Shown piece by piece: positions 57,422 through 64,000 of a DNA stretch of 64,000 nt; within the stretch, counting starts at the first letter, position 1, and the number at the start of each line of letters is the position of its first letter. The notes under the pieces are model-generated. The model had not been told where the DNA came from. It did not search any database and saw only the letters and a program-made list of their open reading frames with translations. The translations under genes were made by a program, and so were the position numbers. The DNA is from Brassica napus (lineage: Eukaryota > Streptophyta > Magnoliopsida > Brassicales > Brassicaceae), in the NCBI RefSeq assembly GCF_020379485.1, contig NW_026014689.1, forward strand, positions 106,192 through 170,191, read 5' to 3'.

Positions 57422-59206
57422 ATGGGAGATGTAGGTCAAGACCAAGCGGCCATAAACGCTCAGCTCTTAGCTGACAATGAAGAACTGAGGGCGAGCCTTA
57501 GGACTATCACAGCCGAGCTTGCTCAGCTCCGGCAGGGAGGCAGGCCCAACGGACCTCGACCACCAGGAAGGCATCAGCCGGACCCGCATGACACTGACTC
57601 GGACGCGGACAGTACCGATGATACGCGCAGTCAGGACGAGGAGAGGCCGAACCGGGGAGGTAGGAGGAACGCGCGAGGACCCCGGGCCCAAGTAGGAGGA
57701 GGCCGCGACCATAGGGGAGGTCGAGACCGAGAAGAGGAAGAGCCTTGGTTGGGAGGCAAGGCGCTTAAGCTTCATCCCCCAACGTTTGCCGGCAAGGTTG
57801 ATCCGGATGCCTACATCGTGTGGGAGAAGCGCATGGAGTACATCTTCGACTATTACCAATATAGTGAGGCCAAGAAGGTTGCCCTAGCAGCAGCCCAGCT
57901 GACGGACAATGCTCTTTCGTGGTGGGATCGAGACGTTGCCAAGTCCGGGCCAGTGTGGAGAGCGCGTAATTGGACCGAGATGCGGACCAAGCTTCGCGCG
58001 AGGTACATTCCATCTTACTACCAGCGTGATGTGCTAAAACGTTTTCGTAAACTTACGCAGGGAACTAAGACTGTGGAGGAGTACTTTGAGGAGTTCGAGG
58101 CTCTTAGGAATAAGCTTGAGACCGACGAGCCCGAGGAGACAATGATGTCCCAATTCCTGGAAGGGCTGCAAGACCGCATTGCCCGCAAGGTGGAGAGACA
58201 ACACTATGAAGACTTCAACGATCTATTGCACTTTGCTACGCAAGCCGAGCAGCACATCAAGCGCAAGACGGCCAGTACCAGCCGCAGCAAACCTGCTTGG
58301 ACTCAACCGGGTTCAAAGCAAGGCGACAAGGGCAAGACGATTGAGATTGAGAGCCGATTCAAGACAAACCCGGCTGAATCGTCCAATGCATCTAAGCCGG
58401 AGCAGGGTAAGACTCAAGCCCAAAATTTGCGTACTCGTGACATCATTTGTTATAAGTGTCAGGGCAAGGGCCACTATGCTCGGGATTGTCCAAACAAACG
58501 AGTGATGGTCCTAAAGGGGGATGGCGAGTATGAATCCCAAGATGAGGCAGAGGCCGCGGCAGCGATCTCTGATGAGGAAGTAACCGACTACCCGGAGACA
58601 GGCGAGCTGCTAGTGACCCGGAGAGCCCTTAGCACCCTCTTTGACCCAGAGACCATCCAGCGGGAGAACATCTTCCACACCAGATGTAGTGTTGATCACA
58701 AGGTATGTAGTTTGATCATAGATGGCGGATCTTGTACTAACGTGGCTAGCAAGTATCTTGTTGATAAGCTAGGGTTGATCAAAACTGCCCATCCTCGACC
58801 ATACCGTCTCAAATGGCTCAATGATGAGACTGAGCTCAAGATTGCCGAACAAGTTGTTGTGTCCTTCAGTATTGGCAAGTACCACGACCAGGTCAAGTGT
58901 GATGTTGTGCCCATGCAAGCCGGCCATATACTTCTCGGAAGGCCATGGCAGTTTGACAAGGAGACACTTCACCATGGCCGCACCAACATCTACAGTTTCG
59001 TCCACAACAACAAGAAGCACAGCCTAGCACCTCTCAGCCCCCAAGAAGTTCATGATATGCAGAAGGCAATGACGCAGTCCGGCCAGGTAAGTAACACTAA
59101 CCTTTACATGACTTCTGGACAAGTGCTTAAATCATTACAACGTGAGACACAGGTGCTACTAATGATCTTTAAGGAAGGTTGTTTTTGCAGGTTTAGAAGC
59201 TCCTGA
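57422..59206 (+). CDS. gag: Element C Gag-protease
   Basis: 594 codons from a good ATG (AACTATGGGAGATG). A coiled-coil-like N-terminus ([20 protein letters not shown]), an R/G/D-rich linker, the Gag core ([42 protein letters not shown]) near residues 165-225, one zinc knuckle [14 protein letters not shown] near 343 and a protease-like site [17 protein letters not shown] near 430 with [10 protein letters not shown] near 505. The usual D-S/T-G is D-G-G here, a variant I associate with some plant Ty3 lineages. The frame breaks near 59190, just before the RT segment, probably by a one-base indel. Confidence 0.86.
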   Translation: MGDVGQDQAAINAQLLADNEELRASLRTITAELAQLRQGGRPNGPRPPGRHQPDPHDTDSDADSTDDTRSQDEERPNRGGRRNARGPRAQVGGGRDHRGGRDREEEEPWLGGKALKLHPPTFAGKVDPDAYIVWEKRMEYIFDYYQYSEAKKVALAAAQLTDNALSWWDRDVAKSGPVWRARNWTEMRTKLRARYIPSYYQRDVLKRFRKLTQGTKTVEEYFEEFEALRNKLETDEPEETMMSQFLEGLQDRIARKVERQHYEDFNDLLHFATQAEQHIKRKTASTSRSKPAWTQPGSKQGDKGKTIEIESRFKTNPAESSNASKPEQGKTQAQNLRTRDIICYKCQGKGHYARDCPNKRVMVLKGDGEYESQDEAEAAAAISDEEVTDYPETGELLVTRRALSTLFDPETIQRENIFHTRCSVDHKVCSLIIDGGSCTNVASKYLVDKLGLIKTAHPRPYRLKWLNDETELKIAEQVVVSFSIGKYHDQVKCDVVPMQAGHILLGRPWQFDKETLHHGRTNIYSFVHNNKKHSLAPLSPQEVHDMQKAMTQSGQVSNTNLYMTSGQVLKSLQRETQVLLMIFKEGCFCRFRSS

Positions 59207-59930
59207 AGTACCGGACGTAGTACAAGACCTCATGGGACGTTACAAGGATGTCTTCCCTGACGAGATCCCTGCCGGTTTGCCCCCTATCCGTGGCATAGAA
59301 CATCAGATCGATCTTGTACCCGGCGCGCCACTACCAAACCGAGCCGCTTACCGTGTCAACCCTGAGGAAGCTAAGGAGCTGGAACGGCAGGTCCAAGATC
59401 TCATGGACAAAGGCTACATCCGCGAGAGCCTTAGCCCCTGTGCAGTCCCGGTCCTACTAGTGCCTAAGAAAGATGGGTCATGGCGCATGTGTGTGGACTG
59501 CCGAGCCATCAACAACATAACCATCAAATATCGGTACCCTATACCTAGATTAGATGATATGTTGGATGAACTGAGTGGGTCTGTTGTGTTTTCTAAGATT
59601 GATCTCAGGAGTGGATACCATCAAGTCCGCATGAAGGAAGGAGATGAGTGGAAAACCGCCTTCAAGACCAAGCAAGGTCTATACGAGTGGCTGGTGATGC
59701 CGTTTGGCCTTACCAACGCCCCTAGCACCTTCATGAGACTCATGAATGAGGTCCTCCGACCTTACATTGGTAAATTCGTGGTTGTATACTTTGATGATAT
59801 CTTGATATACAGCAGGTCTTTTACTGAACACATGGGACACCTAGAACAGGTTTTGAAAGCCTTAAGGCAAGAAGGCCTTTATGCTAACCTTAAGAAATGT
59901 GTATTCTGCACTGATCATTGGTATTTTTAG
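59193..59930 (+). pseudogene. pol: Element C reverse transcriptase segment
   Basis: [18 protein letters not shown] start, then [74 protein letters not shown] and the catalytic [13 protein letters not shown]. All core RT motifs are intact. The frame ends at 59930 after [10 protein letters not shown], but the protein continues in another frame from 59918, so a one-base indel lies there. Functionless as written; perhaps intact in reality. Confidence 0.83.
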
Positions 59931-60441
59931 GCTTTGTTGTGAGTTCACAGGGACTGAAGGTTGATGAAGAGAAGATCAAGGCGATACAAGACTGGCCGAC
60001 TCCAACCACGATCGGACATATCCGCAGCTTCCATGGACTGGCCAGTTTCTATCGACGATTTGTGAAGGACTTCAGTACCATTGCCGCCCCAATGACCTCC
60101 GTGATCAAGAAAATGTAACCTTTGCTTGGGGCCCTGCCCAAGAGGAGTCTTTCAACAGGCTTAAATATAGCTTGACACATGCACCGGTTCTAACTCTTCC
60201 TAACTTTGATAAACCTTTTGAGATTGAGTGTGATGCTTCAGGGACAGGAATAGGAGCCGTGCTGACCCAAGGAGGACGGCCAGTGGCCTTTTTCAGTGAG
60301 AAATTGAGTGGAGCCGCCCTCAATTACCCCACCTATGATAAAGAGCTATATGCTCTAGTAAGGTCGCTTGAAACTTGGCAACATTATCTTTTGTCTAAAG
60401 AGTTTATTATTCATACAGATCATGAGACTCTTAGCATTTGA
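59918..60441 (+). pseudogene. pol: Element C RT end and RNase H, frameshifted
   Basis: 59918-60118 reads [20 protein letters not shown] and [18 protein letters not shown] shift near 60115 leads to 60120-60441, with [38 protein letters not shown] and [10 protein letters not shown], the RNase H domain. Another shift near 60440 follows. Confidence 0.8.
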
Positions 60442-61505
60442 GGGGCCAGACCACACTTAAAAGAGGCATGCTAGGTGGCTGGAGTTCGTGGAAACTTTCC
60501 TTATGTGATCAAGTACAAGAAGGGAAAGGACAACATAGTGGCCGACGCCCTATCCCGGCGCCACACACTCATTACCACATGGAGGCTAAGATCATGGGTT
60601 TTGAGCAACTCAAAATATCTTATGAAACTGACCCTGATTTTTCTGAGCTTTACAGTAACACGGCTAAGGGAGCCATGGGTCCATTCTATCAGCAGGACGG
60701 ATTCCTCTTCAAGGAGAAACGCCTGTGTATCCCTCATGGTTCCATGCGAGATTTACTGACCAGAGAAGCTCATGGGGGTGGATTGATGGGGCATTTCGGT
60801 CGGGACAAAACTCTGAGTGTCCTGTCCGACCACTTCTATTGGCCCCGGATGAGGCGCTACGTCGAGAGCCTTTGCTCCAAGTGCACTGTCTGTCTCAAAA
60901 CCAAATCCAGGTCGCATCCTTATGGTTTACACATGCCTTTACCTATTCCTATTGCACCGTGGGTCGATCTGTCTATGGACTTTGTGCTGGGCTTGCCCAA
61001 GATAGAACACAAGGATTCTATTTTTGTTGTAGTGGACAGGTTCTCCAAGATGGCACACTTCATTCCGTGTTCCAAAACCAATGACGCAAGCCAAACCGCT
61101 GATCTCTTCTTCAAGGAAGTGGTGCGTTTACATGGAGTGCCTCGTACCATCGTGTCCGACCGAGACACAAAATTTCTCAGCCACTTCTGGAGGACATTGT
61201 GGAAAAAGCTTGGAACCAAGCTCCTTTTCTCGACCACTTGCCATCCACAGACTGATGGACAGACCGAGGTAGTAAACCGTACACTCTCTCAGTTATTGAG
61301 GGCTACGGTGGGTAAGAATCTTAAAAACTGGCTGAGTTGTTTGCCTTTCATTGAGTTTGCTTATAACCATGCAAGGCACTCTATTACTAACCTCTCCCCT
61401 TTTGAGATCGTGTACGGCTTTAGACCAGAGACGCCCATGGACCTAGCCGCATTGCCCCCAGCCATGCAAGTCAGCCAGAGTGGTGACAAAAGGCTGAGTT
61501 TGTAA
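60442..61505 (+). pseudogene. pol: Element C integrase, frameshifted at both ends
   Basis: After a shift near 60440 the RNase H end is seen briefly ([16 protein letters not shown] in one frame, 60475-60570), then the main frame: [20 protein letters not shown]...[12 protein letters not shown] (zinc-binding domain), the catalytic core [32 protein letters not shown] and [20 protein letters not shown]. The HHCC and D-D-E residues are visible. The frame ends at 61505 (KRLSL) where the next segment starts. Confidence 0.82.
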
Positions 61506-61510
61506 AGAAC

Positions 61511-61849
61511 ATGCACCGGCAAGTCAAGGAGACTTTGGAGAAGAAGGCTGAAAGGAACCGGATTAAGCTCAACAAGGGGCGCACAGAAGTTATCTTCCAG
61601 CCAGGCGACTGGGTGTGGCTCCACATGAGGCCAGAACGGTTTCCGGAAGAGAGGAAGAGCAAATTATCCCCACGGGGAGATGGACCATTCCGAGTGCTCG
61701 ATCGGATCAATGACAATGCCTACCGGCTAGAACTGCCAGGTGAGTTCCAAGTTTCCCGAACGTTCAATGTATCTGATTTGTCTCCTTATATTGCAGATGA
61801 TGGAGATGTTCTGAGGACAGAACCTGTTCAAGAGGGAGGGGATTTGTAG
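61511..61849 (+). pseudogene. pol: Element C integrase C-terminal region
   Basis: Continues pol after a shift near 61500: KETLEKKAERNRIKLNKGRT, GDWVWLHMRPERFPEERKSK, DGPFRVLDRINDNAYRLELP, FNVSDLSPYIADDGD. The stop TAG lies in the first bases of the 3' LTR. A further coding-like tail with GPTTRSGSRVIRAGFAKAVQ exists in another LTR frame (from about 61850), suggesting the true protein may run into the LTR. Confidence 0.8.
61831..61842 (+). other. Element C polypurine tract
   Basis: AGAGGGAGGGGA immediately before the 3' LTR, overlapping the end of pol. Confidence 0.82.
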
Positions 61850-62920
61850 TACCCACGACTGAGGTTCCCATTATCCGCAAAGGCCCTACCACAAGGTCCG
61901 GTTCAAGAGTTATAAGAGCTGGATTTGCCAAGCTGTCCAGGAGTTGCTTGCACAGGAACAAACCGGGTTCAAGCAACTATTGATCCAGGAGTTGTCTGAC
62001 TTGAAGCTGGAAGACACCGGTGAACCACTAGAGGTTCCAGACCCTGTCCATTCGAGCCAGTTCTCCTCCATCGGCCAGAATGAAGCCGGCCTGACCATTT
62101 CCACCTTCATACTCAATCCATCCAACCAACTTGCTTCCGGTTCAGAGATATAGCCGACCATCAGAAGGAGTAGTATGTGTTGTACTCTTTTTCCTTATCG
62201 AGGTTTTGTCCCACTGGGTTTTCCCGAAAGGTTTTAATGAGGCAACAAGCAAGCATACTATGAGTTCTGATCCGGACATCTCAACCGCGACCGGTCTATT
62301 GTTTTTCTTTATTTTTATTTCGGTTAGACTTTGGCCATTTGTCTAGGCCTTTTTAATCTTTAAGTCCAGTAAGGAACATCTATTTAAAACCCTTGTAGTT
62401 GCCAACTTTTCGGCTAAGTCTTTTATGAAAAATCGTTTTTGCTTTAGCAAAGAACCCCTAAGTCTTTCAGTTGTGTGAAACATGAGAGCAGCCGTGTGAC
62501 ATATCAAAGAGCCGATCCATTGTTCTTTGTGGCGTCCTTCGATCCATTCCATTCCTTGTCCGAATCTTGAGAGAGACATACGTCCAGCAAGAGCCGGATC
62601 CATACCTATCTTCCTGTCCGACCTAGGCATCTTGCTGAGAGAGACATACGTCCAGCAGCAGATCCCATCCGCCAATCTATTCCTTTCTCTATCTTTTGTT
62701 TTAGATTTCATTCAACCAATTCCATAAAAACCAAAGAATCATATCTAGTTTCTGTTCTTGTTCCTGTTGAAAACTCACTAAAGGATTCCTATCTGTTTCA
62801 GGTTCGAACACAAGCAAGAGATAGCCGGCCAGTACCATCCATCCGAGCAAGACTGAACCGCGGAACGGCCATCAGTCAGTCCGTCCGTCCGTCCGTTCGA
62901 CCCTCCGACCCGTGCCTACA
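61845..62920 (+). repeat. Element C 3' LTR
   Basis: 1076 bp from TGTAGTACCC to GTGCCTACA. Compared with the 5' LTR nearly all differences are one-base indels in or near runs, for example CCAAGCTG against CCAAAGCTG. Confidence 0.85.
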
Positions 62921-64000
62921 AACCACAACACACGTGTGTGCGTGACACACCCGTGGAGGGTGTCCCACACACACAAGAGGATGTCATCGGTGGGTCCGTC
63001 AGTACACACGGATTCCGTGGACTGTCCGTGTGTGGCCGTGTGTTCGTCACACACACAGGATGGTCCTGTGGCTGTCCATCAGTACCATATCAGCCGCTGT
63101 CCTTGGACTCAGCACGCCTGGCCCTTTCCCGTGGACTGTTCGGGGGATTTTCTGGCCCACGTGGTGTCCCCTGTTAAGTACACAATGATGTGCCGTGGGT
63201 GTCCGTCAGCAACACACAGGACGTCCGTGTGTGTCCGTCAGCACACACAGGACTCCGTGCTGTCCGTGTGTGTCCGTGTGTGTCCGTCAGCACACAGGAC
63301 GTCTGTGGCTGTCCATCAGTACACATATCAGCACGTTGGTCCTTGGACTCAGCACGCTGACCCTTCCCGTGGACTGTTCGGGTGATTTTGGCCCACATGG
63401 GGCTGTCTGTTCAGTACACACAGGACGTCAGTGGTGTCCCCTAGCCCAGGACCCTGTGACGTCCGTGTGTGTCCGTGTTGTCCGTCTGTGTCCGTCAGCA
63501 CACACAAGACATCCGTGGCTGTCCATCAGTACACATATCAGCAACGTTGGTCCTTGGACTCAGCATGCTGGCCCTCCCGTGGACTGTTCGGGTGATTTTG
63601 GCCCACGTGGGCTGTCTGTTCAGTACACACAGGACATCCGTGGGTGTCCGTCACACACCACAGGACATCCGTGGCGGTCCCGTGTGTGTCCGTGTGTGTC
63701 CGTCAGCACACACAGGACGTCCGGGGTGTCATCAGTACACATATCAGCACGTGGTCCTTGGACTCAGCACGCTGACCCTTCCAGTGGACTGTTCGGGTGA
63801 TTTTGGCCCACGTGGGCTGTCGTCAGTACACATAGGACGTCTGGGGGTGGTTCGCCACCATCAGCACACACAGGACGTCCGTGGCTGTCCGTGTGTGTCC
63901 CTGTCATCACACACATGAAGTTCGTGGCTTGTCCCGTGGTGGTCCACGTTGTTTGTGTTCCGTCACACACAGGACAGTCCATGGCTGTTGGGTGATACCC
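62921..64000. repeat. Satellite array S5, inverted orientation, noisy
   Basis: Same orientation as S4. Cores lie near 63150, 63390, 63600 and 63805. It is scrambled in the first 100 bp after the LTR of C and indel-rich throughout; the array runs off the window. Confidence 0.85.

Larger units (their letters stand above)
55958..62920 (+). mobile_element. Element C: Ty3/gypsy element with two LTRs, pol frameshifted
   Basis: 6963-bp element: LTRs of 1078 and 1076 bp (TGTAGTACCC to GTGCCTACA), tRNA-Met-type primer site, gag-protease, RT, RNase H, integrase and polypurine tract. Satellite flanks it on both sides in the same orientation. No clear target duplication (CATGT before, AACCA after), but both flanks are noisy. 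Motifs such as [30 protein letters not shown] and FNVSDLSPYIADD resemble CRM- or Reina-type chromoviruses; the lineage is uncertain. Confidence 0.86.

Noticed and set aside
59087..59190. Intron in element C between GTAAGT and TTTTTGCAG
   Set aside because: The splice-site words are good, but removal does not restore the frame (phase 0 donor, wrong phase after the acceptor), and the enclosed sequence encodes the protease-RT linker seen in related elements ([18 protein letters not shown]). A one-base indel near 59190 explains the break better.

Overview
The window is plant heterochromatin, most likely from a Brassica relative (tribe Brassiceae). The ITS1, 5.8S and ITS2 segment at 14815-15422 reads like Brassica ITS sequence as I know it, and everything else is Ty3/gypsy LTR retrotransposons and one GT/CA-rich satellite. 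I see no host protein-coding gene, tRNA or CRISPR array. Strand shows element orientation; identities were judged by eye, not by alignment.

Layout. (1) 1-5249: satellite array S1. (2) 5250-15729: one broken 45S rDNA unit (18S 5' piece, 18S 3' piece, ITS1, 5.8S, ITS2, start of 25S). The middle of 18S is replaced by LTR debris (5523-6415; 6416-6537 plus 13486-14115) carrying a young, target-site-flanked Athila-like element without reverse transcriptase or integrase (F, 6538-13485). (3) 15730-24998: a decayed minus-strand chromovirus (D), cut off in pol where it meets 25S, with a solo LTR (18383-20660) in its pol. (4) 24999-30399: satellite S2. (5) 30400 to about 47930: minus-strand element E, a gag remnant between long LTRs, with a complete, very young plus-strand chromovirus A (32965-42065) inserted in its left LTR. 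(6) about 47830-48420: sequence that looks like LTR and satellite blended together, then noisy satellite S3 to 50800. (7) 50801-53941: B, a 3'-truncated second copy of A. (8) 53942-55957: satellite S4, inverted. (9) 55958-62920: another Ty3/gypsy element C with two LTRs and frameshifted pol. (10) 62921-64000: inverted satellite S5.

The most interesting signal is in the chromovirus group A/D/E. The gag reading frame of A and D has no usable start codon. Inside the LTR of each there is a 54-66 nt open exon, starting with ATG downstream of a TATA box and ending in a good 5' splice site. In A and D a 3' splice site lies exactly where gag opens, in matching phase 0; D has a perfect TACTAAC branch-point sequence. 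A second short intron (91-97 nt, phase 1) sits between gag and protease in A and D, and a related sequence is at the same place in E. If real, splicing joins an LTR-encoded start to gag and removes the primer-binding site. Splicing of the second intron would then decide between Gag and Gag-Pol. Unspliced RNA would be the genome and spliced RNA the messenger.

From about 47.57 kb onward, copies differ from their partners mainly by one-base indels rather than substitutions. This suggests uncorrected long-read sequence, so frameshifts there should not be read as biology without checking.
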